From positions 1,466,001 through 1,530,000 of the forward strand of contig CP039460.1 of the NCBI GenBank assembly GCA_004843345.1: a stretch of 64,000 bases of DNA, given 5' to 3'. The position numbers and the translations under genes were made by a program. The stretch comes from Acetobacteraceae bacterium. GTDB lineage: Bacteria; Pseudomonadota; Alphaproteobacteria; Acetobacterales; Acetobacteraceae. The notes beneath the pieces are model-generated. The model made no database searches and was not told the DNA's origin. It saw only the letters and a list, made by a program, of their open reading frames with translations. Shown in pieces: positions 52,518 through 61,463 of the stretch (its first letter is position 1; each line of letters opens with the position of its first letter).

Positions 52518-53627
52518 ATGAAGAAGACAAGACAGGCGTCATTTTATATTTCAGCACTTGCGACAGTGGCTTTTTGCTTTTCTGCGCATCATAGCTTTGC
52601 ACAAGCCGCCCCATCTGAAGGGGAAAACACCTCTCCTGCAGCGCCAGCGAAGGATGCCCAAGCGCAAGAAAAAACGCAGGATGCGCCTTCTCCAGAGGCC
52701 TCTCAAGAGAAGCAAGCTTCAGAATCGACCCAACAGCCTTCGGACTCTTCAGAAAAACAGGTTGCAGAATCAGGAAATGTATCTCAACCTCAGCAACCTG
52801 CTCCAGCAGCCTCTTCCGAACAGCCACAAACGCCTCCTTCGGCATCATCTGCCGTGCCTCAAGCGTCAACGCAGGACAATGCGTCCCAAGAAAAAGCCGC
52901 TGAAGCGCCAGCGGCGACCCCGTCAACAGGGCCAAAGAAGGAAATTGACCCAAGAGCCGATAATAGTTCTGTTGCGGCAACCATTACCAAAGAAGAATTA
53001 GAGCAACAGGCAAAAAAAATTGAAGACAGCCAAGTGCCGTCTCAAAATCAGAAAGATTATTCTTTGATTGTGTTCCCACAGTTGGAGTGGAAAGAGCCTG
53101 AAGCTGGGAAGCCTGGCTGGCAATCTTATTATGCGCAGGTGAAGTTTTTGCTTAAAGGTGGCATGAGCCATAGAATGAGCGATGTTATTCCTCTTTCCAT
53201 TGACACGTTTGAATCTGGAAAAGCTGGGAATCCTAAAGATCGAGGGATGACAGCGCTTCAGGCTTTAAATTCTGTTTTTAATGATGAAGGCACAACAGGG
53301 AAAGCGCATCTTAATCAGAACGGATTAACCAATATTTTGCTTACTCCCAATGGCAGTATCCATGTGAAGCGAAGTTCCCTTTGCACCTATAATATGCCTG
53401 TGGCGCATTTCACGACGACAACCAATATGATGCATCTGATTTTCTTGCCTGATGTGCAATTACCAGAACGTTGCGGAGATGTTCCTATTGGGATGCAGCT
53501 TGATATTGTTTCAGGCGCACATGAGGAATTGCTTCAGAAACTTTACTGCGATGATTTTCCAAAGGCGACTTATTGTAGCCCGACGGCAGAACATTGGACC
53601 ATTCCAGAATTTAAGCAGACATCTTAA
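52518..53627 (+). CDS. Secreted unknown protein with long Pro, Ala, Gln and Ser-rich linker (369 aa)
   Basis: The ATG follows AAGAAGG. It has a signal peptide ending near HSFAQA (about residue 30). Residues 31-165 are low complexity, with Gln, Ala, Pro, Ser and Glu and no aromatic residues (EGENTSPAAPAKDAQAQEKT at the start). The compact C-terminal part (about 170-369) is a folded domain: DYSLIVFPQLEWKEPEAGK, YYAQVKFLLKGGMSHRMSDV, LNQNGLTNILLTPNGSIHV, HFTTTTNMMHLIFLPD. It holds four Cys (CTYN, RCGD, YCDD, YCSP) that could form disulfides. I recognise no family. The linker suggests spanning the periplasm or cell wall. Confidence 0.75.
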   Translation: MKKTRQASFYISALATVAFCFSAHHSFAQAAPSEGENTSPAAPAKDAQAQEKTQDAPSPEASQEKQASESTQQPSDSSEKQVAESGNVSQPQQPAPAASSEQPQTPPSASSAVPQASTQDNASQEKAAEAPAATPSTGPKKEIDPRADNSSVAATITKEELEQQAKKIEDSQVPSQNQKDYSLIVFPQLEWKEPEAGKPGWQSYYAQVKFLLKGGMSHRMSDVIPLSIDTFESGKAGNPKDRGMTALQALNSVFNDEGTTGKAHLNQNGLTNILLTPNGSIHVKRSSLCTYNMPVAHFTTTTNMMHLIFLPDVQLPERCGDVPIGMQLDIVSGAHEELLQKLYCDDFPKATYCSPTAEHWTIPEFKQTS

Positions 53628-53700
53628 AAGTTAAGGGTAAAGTGATTACAATCACTGTGCGGATCGTGTTTGAGTGTATTTAAAACGAGAAAGAGAGTTT

Positions 53701-55014
53701 ATGTCCAAAAGACTTCCATCCCAGAATATAACTGTCATTGGCTTGCAGTGGGGCGATGAAGGCAAGGGAAAAATTGTTGACTGGGTTGCGGATCGTGCTG
53801 ATGCTGTTGTCCGTTTTCAAGGTGGGCATAACGCGGGACATACCTTGGTTGTGGAAGACAAGGTTTATAAGCTGTCTCTTTTGCCTTCAGGAATTGTTCA
53901 AGGAAAAATCAGCGTTATTGGGAATGGGGTTGTGGTGGATCCAAAAGCGCTTTTGGAAGAAATTGAACGTGTTAAAGCGCAAGGCGTTGAAATTACCCCC
54001 GATAATCTCTGGATTTCAGGAACAGCACCTTTGATTTTGCCTTTTCATGGGGCGGTTGACCGTGCAAAAGAGGCTGCAAAAGGAAATAATAAAATCGGAA
54101 CAACAGGCCGTGGAATTGGCCCTGCTTATGAAGATAAGGTTGGACGCCGTGCTTTGCGCCTTGCAGATCTTTCCGATCCAGAGACGGTCAGTGAAAAATT
54201 AGACGATCTTTTGTTTCATCATAATGCTTTATTAAAGGGATTGGGGGCTAAAACCTTTAGTAAAGAAGAGGTTTTTGAATTTATCGCTGATATTGCACCA
54301 AAAGTTCTGCCTTTTGCAAAAGAAACAGATGCGATGCTTTCTCAGATTGTCGCAAGGGGTGGCGAGCTTCTTTTTGAAGGTGCGCAGGCAGTGATGCTTG
54401 ATGTTGACCATGGGACTTATCCTTTTGTGACGAGTTCTAATACTGTCGCTTCAAATGTTGGAACAGGTACAGGCCTTGGTGCAAAAGCCTCTGGTCTTGT
54501 TTTGGGCGTAGCGAAGGCTTATGCAACCCGTGTTGGATCAGGGCCTTTTCCAACGGAATTATTTGATAAAACAGGTGAGCTTATTGCAAAAAGAGGTCAT
54601 GAGTTTGGGACTGTTACAGGGCGTCCACGTCGCTGTGGCTGGTTTGATGCTGTGATGATGCGTTATGCGGTGCGTGTTGGCGGTGCAGACGCAATCGCTT
54701 TAACAAAGCTTGATATTTTAGATGAGCTTCCAAAAATTGCGATTGCTGTGGCCTATGAGTTAGATGGGAAAAGAATTCAAACCTTGCCATCTGCAATGAA
54801 AGAGCAAGAACGTTTAAAGCCAATTTATGAATATCATGAAGGCTGGCAGCAAAGCACAAAAGGTATTCGTAAGTGGGAGGATTTACCTGAAAAAGCGCAA
54901 AATTATCTCAAACGTCTTGAAGAATTGACACAAACAAAAATCGCCTGTGTTTCGACAGGCCCCGAAAGAAATGAGATTATTTTTGCAGAGGGTTTTGCTG
55001 AAATTTTAGGCTAA
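53701..55014 (+). CDS. purA: Adenylosuccinate synthetase
   Basis: It catalyses the first step from IMP to AMP: IMP plus Asp plus GTP. The ATG at 53701 is chosen because the AGAGAG-type site precedes it and it begins [27 protein letters not shown], the standard P-loop start of PurA; an in-frame ATG 27 bases earlier has no such site. Other motifs: [55 protein letters not shown], the [19 protein letters not shown] loop and [17 protein letters not shown]. 437 aa. It is followed by a strong terminator. Confidence 0.98.
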   Translation: MSKRLPSQNITVIGLQWGDEGKGKIVDWVADRADAVVRFQGGHNAGHTLVVEDKVYKLSLLPSGIVQGKISVIGNGVVVDPKALLEEIERVKAQGVEITPDNLWISGTAPLILPFHGAVDRAKEAAKGNNKIGTTGRGIGPAYEDKVGRRALRLADLSDPETVSEKLDDLLFHHNALLKGLGAKTFSKEEVFEFIADIAPKVLPFAKETDAMLSQIVARGGELLFEGAQAVMLDVDHGTYPFVTSSNTVASNVGTGTGLGAKASGLVLGVAKAYATRVGSGPFPTELFDKTGELIAKRGHEFGTVTGRPRRCGWFDAVMMRYAVRVGGADAIALTKLDILDELPKIAIAVAYELDGKRIQTLPSAMKEQERLKPIYEYHEGWQQSTKGIRKWEDLPEKAQNYLKRLEELTQTKIACVSTGPERNEIIFAEGFAEILG

Positions 55015-55038
55015 TTCTTAGCTTTTTCAAAAGATAAC

Positions 55039-55066
55039 GCCAGCCTTTTCAGGCTGGCATTTTTTT
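55039..55066 (+). terminator. Intrinsic terminator after purA
   Basis: GCCAGCCT/AGGCTGGC (55039-55046 with 55051-55058), a TTTC loop and an A-then-T7 tail. It lies just before the convergent ftsY end. Confidence 0.93.
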
Positions 55067-55079
55067 AGATTGTTTTTAT

Positions 55080-56297
55080 TTATGATTTGCTGAACCAGGA
55101 ATGGAAAAAGCCTTTTTTCTTAATGGGCTCTTCTGTTTTTTCCTGCTGTGTCTCGACTAGTTGTTCTTCAGTATTTTTTGGTTTTGGAAGAGAATCTTCA
55201 GGGGAAGTCTCTTTTTGTTGCTGCTTTTCTTTCGTAGCTGTCTTGTCGGTAGACTCAACGGCTGGAGAGGCAGGAGGAATGTTTTCTTCTGCTAGATTTT
55301 CTTTGGGGTGGGTAGATTTATCATTTTCGATGGTTGCTGCAATAGCTTCAAGAGGCGCTTCTGCGTCTTCAGTTGTTTTTGGATTTTCGTCGAGCCCAAC
55401 GAGGCCTTTGGCATAAAGATCCGCTTTAAAGGGACGTAAATCTTCGAGTTTTTCGCCAAAGCCAACAAAGTGAACTGGGACGGGATTTTCGACATGCGCT
55501 AAGGCAGCAACAATGCCTCCTCGGGCTGTTCCATCAATTTTGGTGATAATCAGGCCTGTTACCCGGACGAGTTCACGGAAAATTTTAACCTGATCAAGCG
55601 CATTTTGACCTGTAACAGCGTCAAGCGTAAGCAAAACAGAGTGAGGCGCATCGGGGTCGATTTTTTTAAGGACGCGGATCATCTTTGCCAGTTCTTCCAT
55701 AAGGGTATTTTTATTATGGAGACGTCCTGCGGTATCAATAATTAAAAGATCAGCCTTTGCCTTTGTGGCTTGATCCAAGGCATCATAGGCAACGGAGGCG
55801 GGGTCACCTCCCATTTTTCCTGTGATAACGGGGACATTTGCGCGCTCTCCCCATGTTTGAAGCTGTTCCACAGCCGCAGCACGGAAGGTGTCGGCTGCGG
55901 CAAGAAAAACTTTTTCCCCTTCTAAGGCAAATTGTGCTGCGATTTTTCCAGAAGTCGTCGTTTTCCCCGTACCATTAACGCCAACCATTAAAATGACGTG
56001 CGGCTTTTTATCTTCTTGTAAAGTGAAGGGGGCTTCGAGAGGCTCTAAAGTTTCTGCTAAGACTTCAGCAAGACTTTCTTGCAGTTGCTCTGCGCTTAAG
56101 GTTGCGCCATGGGTTACTTTGGAACGAAATTTCTCAATGGCACGCGCTGCGGTTTCCGGACCTAAATCTGCAGCAATCAGCTCATCTTCTAATTCTTCTA
56201 AGGTTTCATCATCTATTTTGGTGCCTGTTAGAATCTCTGTAAATTTTTGTGTGCTTCGGGAAAGACCTTTTTTAATTTTACCAAAAAAAGAAGACAT
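55080..56297 (-). CDS. ftsY: Signal recognition particle receptor FtsY with a C-terminal acidic tail
   Basis: A GTPase that docks SRP-ribosome complexes to the inner membrane and SecYEG. The NG domain runs from about residue 20 to 305, with GVNGTGKTTT (106-115), DTFRAAAVEQL, DTAGR, TKIDGTARGG (253 onward) and HFVGFGEKLEDLRPF. The protein starts directly at the N domain (MSSFFGKIKKGLSRSTQKF), without the long acidic A domain that precedes it in E. coli. Instead residues 306-405 form an acidic, Glu, Lys, Pro and Thr rich tail that ends KKKGFFHSWFSKS, which resembles the basic aromatic lipid-binding N-terminus of E. coli FtsY. The NG assignment is firm; the swapped tail function is inferred. Confidence 0.95.
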   Translation of the reverse strand: MSSFFGKIKKGLSRSTQKFTEILTGTKIDDETLEELEDELIAADLGPETAARAIEKFRSKVTHGATLSAEQLQESLAEVLAETLEPLEAPFTLQEDKKPHVILMVGVNGTGKTTTSGKIAAQFALEGEKVFLAAADTFRAAAVEQLQTWGERANVPVITGKMGGDPASVAYDALDQATKAKADLLIIDTAGRLHNKNTLMEELAKMIRVLKKIDPDAPHSVLLTLDAVTGQNALDQVKIFRELVRVTGLIITKIDGTARGGIVAALAHVENPVPVHFVGFGEKLEDLRPFKADLYAKGLVGLDENPKTTEDAEAPLEAIAATIENDKSTHPKENLAEENIPPASPAVESTDKTATKEKQQQKETSPEDSLPKPKNTEEQLVETQQEKTEEPIKKKGFFHSWFSKS

Positions 56298-56334
56298 TTA
56301 ATTTCCTTAAATATAACCTGGAAAGTGAAAGAAT

Positions 56335-57582
56335 TTATTTAATAAGATGGCCAAGAAGTTCATTTTCGGTGGCATTGGTAATTTTAACTTGAAGGATTTC
56401 TCCAGAAATGCCCTTGCGTTCAGTGTTTTCCTCTAAATGAAAGCGTGCAAAATTTGGAAGCATACCTTTTTCGGCCGTTTCAAATAAAACGGCGGCTTCT
56501 TGTCCAACGAGGGATTTGAGAAAGGCATGACATGTTGCTTGGCCTAAGAGACGCACACGCTTTGCGCGTTCCTGACGTTTTTTTTTAGGAACAGAAGGCA
56601 TTTTTGCAGCAGGTGTATTGGGACGCTCGCTATAAGGAAACACATGCAGGAAAGGAATTTTCCAATTTGAGAGAGAATGAAAAGTTTCCTCGAAAAGCGC
56701 ATCTGTTTCTGTTGGAAAGCCAGCAATTAAATCGGCACCAATAGCAAAATGCGGACGTGCTTGACGGGTACGCTGAATAATGTAATCGACATCTTGGCAA
56801 GAATGGCGGCGTTTCATGCGTTTTAAAATCAAATTAGCGCCAGCTTGGAGGGAAAGATGAAGATAGGGCGTGAAGCGCTCCTCATTCTCAATTAAATCCC
56901 AAAGGTTTTTATCCAAATTTTGGGGCGCAATAAGTTCAGGATCAATAGAAGAAAGGCGTAATCGGGGTAAGTTAGGGTGCGCTTTTAAAATATCTCTACA
57001 AAGTTGCCCAAGGCGTTCGCCATTTTCGTGCCAAGAAGCAATATCTACGCCAGTGAGAACGATTTCCTTATGGCCAGCTTCAAGTAAAATACCTGCTTGA
57101 TTTAAAATTTCAGTTTTTGAAAGAGAGCGGGCTTTGCCCCGTCCTTGTGGAATAACGCAGAAGGTGCAGGAGTGATCGCACCCTTGCTGGATTTGGAGCA
57201 GGGCCCTTGTCCGCCTGCTTTGAGGGGCTGGGATAGATTTTTTATCGCTAATCCCCCATTCGGTAGGTGAAAGTTTGGTAAGGTTTGAAACAATTTTCGA
57301 AACGCCAGGTAAATCCTTCCATTTTTCAGGATTCCGTTCACTGGCACAACCTGTCAAAATAATTTTAAGGGCTGGATTTTCTTTATGCGCTTTGCGTATG
57401 GCTTGGCGTGCTTGGCGTTCAGCTTCTGCTGTGACCGCACAGCTATTGACGATAAGAAGATCCTCTTTCTCCTCTGTTTGAGAGGCAAGATTTTCCATCG
57501 TTTCGCTTTCTAAAAAGTTTAAACGACAGCCAAAAGTCAAATGTTGGACACGGTTATGTGGGGAAGAGGAGGAGGAAGCCAA
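56335..57582 (-). CDS. mtaB: tRNA t6A37 methylthiotransferase
   Basis: A radical-SAM enzyme that adds a methylthio group to threonylcarbamoyladenosine at position 37. The N-terminal UPF0004 Cys residues are present: FGCRLN, NSCAVTAEAERQARQ and LTGCASERNPEKW. The radical-SAM motif is CDHSCTFCVIPQGRGKARS (CxxxCxxC), followed by EIVLTGVDIASW and LSSIDPELI. The C-terminal TRAM-like region contains EILQVKITNA. Length 415 aa. The start is TTG at 57582 with no clear ribosome-binding site; no ATG is nearby. It lies between dapF and ftsY, the common alphaproteobacterial order. Confidence 0.94.
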   Translation of the reverse strand: MASSSSSPHNRVQHLTFGCRLNFLESETMENLASQTEEKEDLLIVNSCAVTAEAERQARQAIRKAHKENPALKIILTGCASERNPEKWKDLPGVSKIVSNLTKLSPTEWGISDKKSIPAPQSRRTRALLQIQQGCDHSCTFCVIPQGRGKARSLSKTEILNQAGILLEAGHKEIVLTGVDIASWHENGERLGQLCRDILKAHPNLPRLRLSSIDPELIAPQNLDKNLWDLIENEERFTPYLHLSLQAGANLILKRMKRRHSCQDVDYIIQRTRQARPHFAIGADLIAGFPTETDALFEETFHSLSNWKIPFLHVFPYSERPNTPAAKMPSVPKKKRQERAKRVRLLGQATCHAFLKSLVGQEAAVLFETAEKGMLPNFARFHLEENTERKGISGEILQVKITNATENELLGHLIK

Positions 57583-57630
57583 AATCTATTAAACACTCAA
57601 AAAAATTAAAAAGAAACTTATTAGGGAGTT

Positions 57631-58497
57631 TTATCCTCTTGTAAAGGAGGGGATTTTTATTATCCCTTGATAGCAGAAATGAGCTGTTCCAGACAAAAGA
57701 ATAGGGGAGGCATTTTTCCTATCCCATTCCACGCAGACAGTTCCGCCTTCCATTTCTACTTTGACAGGCGATTGTGCCATTTCAAGAAAAATAGCGTTGA
57801 TAGAAGCTGCGCAAGCCCCCGTGCCACAAGCATAAGTCATTCCAGCGCCTCTTTCCCAAACATACAGCTTGAGGTGGTGTGGTGTTACCAGCGATGCAAA
57901 GCCAATATTGACACGTTCAGGGAAATCTGCATGGTGTTCTAGAATTTTTCCGAGTTTTTTTCTTTCGTTGAGAGCAATGTCTGGCGTTTCAAAAAAGAGA
58001 GTGGCGTGAGGATTGCCAATAGAGCAGGCATAGGATTGTTGCCATGTTTTTATTTTAATATCGGAAAAAACATCTTTTCCTTTGAGATGAGGTTTCATTG
58101 GAATTTTTGACGCATCAAAAGAGGGGGGGGGCAAGAAAACAGAAATTGTCTCTCCAGAAATTTTTCCCGTGATGAGTCCTTCGGATGTTTGGAAGGAAAG
58201 GTTTTTTTCGCCACACAGAGAAAGATAGAGAATGATAGCGCGAGAACCATTGCCACAGGCGCCAGCTTCACTGCCGTCTTGGTTAAAGAATCGAATAAAA
58301 TGGGGCGTTTTTGAGGAAGGGTTACAGGTTAGAAGAATGATTTGATCGCATCCAATCCCTAAACGCCGATCGGCGATATGAAGCAGATTTTCTTTTTTTA
58401 TAAGATTGGAAATTTGGTCTTGTGAGAAATCTCGGCCATCAAAAAGGACAAAATCATTTCCCAAAGCTTCCATTTTATAAAATTGCACTTTGCACAT
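57631..58497 (-). CDS. dapF: Diaminopimelate epimerase
   Basis: It converts LL- to meso-diaminopimelate for lysine and peptidoglycan. The two catalytic Cys residues sit in GACGNGSRAIILYL and in the MTYACGTGACAASI loop. Other marks: the N-terminal KMEALGNDFVLFDGR, SIGNPHATLFFE, FPERVNIGFASL and VWERGAGMTYACGTG. Length 288 aa. It heads the minus-strand dapF-mtaB-ftsY unit. Its start ATG follows AGGATC. Confidence 0.96.
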   Translation of the reverse strand: MCKVQFYKMEALGNDFVLFDGRDFSQDQISNLIKKENLLHIADRRLGIGCDQIILLTCNPSSKTPHFIRFFNQDGSEAGACGNGSRAIILYLSLCGEKNLSFQTSEGLITGKISGETISVFLPPPSFDASKIPMKPHLKGKDVFSDIKIKTWQQSYACSIGNPHATLFFETPDIALNERKKLGKILEHHADFPERVNIGFASLVTPHHLKLYVWERGAGMTYACGTGACAASINAIFLEMAQSPVKVEMEGGTVCVEWDRKNASPILLSGTAHFCYQGIIKIPSFTRG

Positions 58498-58802
58498 CTT
58501 GAAGATCCTGATTTGGGAGAGAAATTAAGAGATAATGATGATAACTTAAAGATAATGGGCTGATTTTTTTTATAAGATACGCTATAAGTCGTTAAGAAAT
58601 AAGATTTTTTAATTAAGGATGGTCATTTCAGGGGCTTAGCATAAGGTTTTCTTAAAAATTCTTCTTGTATGTTAGATGAGGAAGGTATTGTTTTTAGATA
58701 TTTAGCTTTCATTTTCGCTCCTATACATCCCATTTTCCCTAAAAGCAGCAGTATGGCACACCATTTTGTGTTTCAGTTTGTTGACTTTAGGCTTTTTTAT
58801 AT
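58498..58802. promoter_or_regulatory. Divergent promoter region of dapF and the RNA helicase
   Basis: About 305 bases, A/T rich. It must hold promoters for both divergent genes and suggests a long 5' leader for the helicase, as is common for DEAD-box cold-shock helicases. I see no confident hairpin or small gene apart from a 45-codon frame without a ribosome-binding site (rejected). Confidence 0.5.
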
Positions 58803-60641
58803 TTGAGCGAGTTTAAGAACTATATGAATGATACTGTTTCGCATTCTGCTGAACATGAAACGAAAGCAGCGCCTGCTTTTCCAGATACTTTTCCAGCTTT
58901 AACAAAAGCATTGGAGGCTAAGGGATACATTTCCCCAACCCAAGTGCAGCAGGCTGTTTTTAACCCAAAATTACAAGATAAAGATTTATTGGTTTCTGCC
59001 CGCACAGGATCTGGGAAAACTGTTGCTTTCGGGCTTGCATTTGCCCAAGACCTTTTGGGAGAAGATGGAAAGCTCCCAAGAGCTTCTGCACCTCTTGTTC
59101 TAGTGGTTGCACCAACAAGAGAGTTGGCACAGCAGGTACAGAAAGAACTTGAATGGCTCTACGCAGAGGCTGGTGCTGAAATTGCGTGTTGCATCGGAGG
59201 GACGGATGCTCGTCGCGAAGCGCGCACTTTAGAACGTGGGGCGCATATTGTTGTTGGAACGCCAGGGCGTCTTTGCGACCATCTTTCACGCCGTAATCTT
59301 AAATTGTCTAAAGTGCGTGTCGCCGTTTTAGATGAAGCGGATGAAATGCTGGATATGGGATTCAGGGAAGAGCTTGAGCAGCTTCTGGATTCTTTGCCAG
59401 AACAGCACCGTACACTTCTTTTCTCTGCGACGATTGCAAATGATATTGTGACGTTAGCAAAGCGTTATCAGAAAGATTCTGTTCGTATTGATGTTGCGGC
59501 TAACCAGAAACAGCACGCAGATATTGATTATAGAGCCGTTGTCACGCCGCCTAAAGAATTAGAAGCTTCTCTAGTAAATGTGTTGCGTTATTACGATTGT
59601 CCAACCGCAATGGTTTTCTGCAATACCAGAATGATGGTTAAAGAGGTGCAAACCTATCTGATGGATAGGGGGTTCACTTCTGTCGCTATTTCTGGAGAAA
59701 TGGGACAAAATGAGCGCAGCCGTGCGATTGAAAGCTTACGTTCAGGTCATGCGCGTGTTTGTGTTGCAACAGATGTCGCCGCCAGAGGGATTGATATCCG
59801 TGCGTTAGAACTCGTTGTTCATGTAACGCTTCCGGGTTCTTCGGAAAGTTTGCTTCACCGTTCAGGCCGTACAGGGCGTGCAGGGCGTAAGGGAACGAGT
59901 GTTCTCCTTGTTCCTGTCAATCAGCGCCGCCGTGCGGAGCGTCTTCTTTCACAGGCACAGATTAAAGCTTCTTGGGAAGCTGTTCCAACCATTAGCATGA
60001 TTACGGAGCGTGATGGTCAGAATCTGATGGAGAATACCCTTCTGAAACAGGCTACAAAGGCTGAGAAAGAAGGTAAGGAAAGCAGTACAGATCAGGCTTT
60101 GATTAACCAGCTGGTTGAAACCTATGATGCAAAACAGCTCGCGGTTGCTTTGGTTGAGTTTTATTTGGCAAGTCTGCCTGCACCTGAGAATATAGCGCCT
60201 GTCTCTCCAACAGCACCTTCACAGCGTAGTATTATGAAGGGCTCTTGGTTCCGTATGGGGCTTGGACGTAAAGAGGGGGCTGATCCAAAATGGCTGGTGC
60301 CTCTTATTTGCAAGCTTGGTAATGTGCAAAAACGTGATATCGGCGATATTCGGATTTTGCCAGATCACACACTTTTTCAGATTGCGGATAAAATGGTTCA
60401 CCCATTTACACGGGCGATTGCCGATGCTGGAGATGATCAGCCTTCCATTGAAGCCTCAGCCCCACCACCACAAGATTCTATGTTTAAAGGGGATCGGCGT
60501 GGACGTGGTGGCAATGGTGGTGGCCGTGGCGGTCGTTCCGGGGGATCGCACAAAGGTGGAAGCGGTAAAGGTAATTTTGGAAAAGGCGGTGGAAAATTTT
60601 CAGGCCGTCGTTCCGAAGGTCGTAAACGGAATAAGAAATAA
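58803..60641 (+). CDS. DEAD-box RNA helicase, DbpA/DeaD type, with RGG-rich tail
   Basis: An ATP-dependent RNA helicase for ribosome assembly or cold-stress RNA remodelling. Motifs in order: Q-motif region FPALTKALEAKGYISPTQVQ, ARTGSGKT, APTRELAQQ, DEAD in VLDEADEMLDMGF, the SAT motif in LFSATI, ATDVAARGIDIRALELVVH and HRSGRTGRAGRKG. After it comes a DbpA-like RNA-binding domain (GSWFRMGLGRKEGADPKWLV, then DIGDIRILPDHTLFQIA), then a Gly- and Arg-rich tail (about 560-612). The start is either TTG 58803 or ATG 58824; neither has a strong ribosome-binding site. Single-gene unit. Confidence 0.93.
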   Translation: MSEFKNYMNDTVSHSAEHETKAAPAFPDTFPALTKALEAKGYISPTQVQQAVFNPKLQDKDLLVSARTGSGKTVAFGLAFAQDLLGEDGKLPRASAPLVLVVAPTRELAQQVQKELEWLYAEAGAEIACCIGGTDARREARTLERGAHIVVGTPGRLCDHLSRRNLKLSKVRVAVLDEADEMLDMGFREELEQLLDSLPEQHRTLLFSATIANDIVTLAKRYQKDSVRIDVAANQKQHADIDYRAVVTPPKELEASLVNVLRYYDCPTAMVFCNTRMMVKEVQTYLMDRGFTSVAISGEMGQNERSRAIESLRSGHARVCVATDVAARGIDIRALELVVHVTLPGSSESLLHRSGRTGRAGRKGTSVLLVPVNQRRRAERLLSQAQIKASWEAVPTISMITERDGQNLMENTLLKQATKAEKEGKESSTDQALINQLVETYDAKQLAVALVEFYLASLPAPENIAPVSPTAPSQRSIMKGSWFRMGLGRKEGADPKWLVPLICKLGNVQKRDIGDIRILPDHTLFQIADKMVHPFTRAIADAGDDQPSIEASAPPPQDSMFKGDRRGRGGNGGGRGGRSGGSHKGGSGKGNFGKGGGKFSGRRSEGRKRNKK

Positions 60642-60665
60642 ACTTGAACCTAAAGGAGTTAGGCA

Positions 60666-61238
60666 ATTTTTCTTTCATTAGAAAATTTAGCAGGACGCTT
60701 TCTCATTGCGAATGTAAGCCTTGTGGAAACGGAATTTGCACAAACTGTTATTTATGTCTGTGCACATTCTAAAGAGGAAGGGGCGATGGGGGTGATTGTA
60801 AATCGCTCTTTGAAAGATCCAACGATAGAGATGCTTTTTGAGCAACTTGGTGTTTCTCCTAACCCACCACGTCGTCAGCTCTTTTTAGGGATGGGAGGGC
60901 CGATCGATGCAACGAGAGGCTTTGTCCTTCATTCTCCAGAGAAGAATTATCCAGAAACGATGCGTGGCGGTGAGCTTGCCGCCGTCACCAGCACCTTGCC
61001 TATTTTGCAGGAGCTGGCACGAGGCGAAGGCCCAAAAGAGGCGATGATGCTTTTAGGTCATGCTTCTTGGGAAGCCGGTCAGTTGGAGGATGAAATTATA
61101 CAACATGATGCTTGGCTGATTGCACCCGCAAATAAACATATTCTGTTTGATCCAGATCCTAAGGGGAAATGGCAAAAAGCATTAGCACTTTTAAAGATAA
61201 ATCCGGCCTCTTTAACGCATAAAATTGGCGAAAGTTAA
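60666..61238 (+). CDS. YqgE/AlgH family protein, probable ATT start
   Basis: A 190-residue protein of the YqgE/AlgH family (UPF0301), conserved but with unclear function. The visible family core is RFLIANVSLVETEFAQTVIY, VCAHSKEEGAMGVIVNRSL, LFLGMGGPIDATRGFVLHS and the MMLLGHASWEAGQLEDEI block. The first standard start (GTG 60723) has no ribosome-binding site and would drop the conserved SLENLAGRFLIA start. AAAGGAG at 60652-60658 lies seven bases before an in-frame ATT at 60666, and a stop codon just upstream (60660) leaves no other start. So ATT is the best-supported start. It is followed by a terminator. Confidence 0.85.
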   Translation: MFLSLENLAGRFLIANVSLVETEFAQTVIYVCAHSKEEGAMGVIVNRSLKDPTIEMLFEQLGVSPNPPRRQLFLGMGGPIDATRGFVLHSPEKNYPETMRGGELAAVTSTLPILQELARGEGPKEAMMLLGHASWEAGQLEDEIIQHDAWLIAPANKHILFDPDPKGKWQKALALLKINPASLTHKIGES

Positions 61239-61244
61239 AAAATT

Positions 61245-61272
61245 CCCCGTGTAAAAGCGGGGGTTTTTTTTT
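61245..61272 (+). terminator. Intrinsic terminator after yqgE
   Basis: CCCCG/CGGGG stem (61245-61249 with 61258-61262) with a short A-rich loop and a nine-T tail. It separates yqgE from clpB. Confidence 0.9.
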
Positions 61273-61413
61273 GCTTTGAAGTGTTTTGCTCCGCTTGAGA
61301 ACCTTGTTTACAAGGAGATTTTAGACTTTTTGTAAAATTGTTGTGATAATATCACATTTACCTATTGAAATTTGAAAAATTCGTCCGAGATTAGAATCAT
61401 CTCAGAAATTCGG

Positions 61414-61441
61414 AAGCGTTCATTTTTATTCTAAAACGCTT
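61414..61441 (+). promoter_or_regulatory. Hairpin just before the clpB ribosome-binding site
   Basis: AAGCGTT (61414-61420) and AACGCTT (61435-61441) are inverse complements with a 14-base loop. A T-rich stretch follows, then GGAG at 61451. It may be a leader structure or partial terminator for clpB control. Confidence 0.35.
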
Positions 61442-61463
61442 TATTTTTTAGGAGCGAAGACTT

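Noticed and set aside
52378..52980. A 200-codon minus-strand frame facing the secreted unknown.
   Set aside because: It is opposite a signal peptide and low-complexity linker and has no family motif; it is a compositional shadow.
58669..58806. A 45-codon frame before the RNA helicase whose stop overlaps the TTG start (TTGA).
   Set aside because: No ribosome-binding site and no conserved-looking sequence; it could be a leader peptide, but the evidence is too weak.
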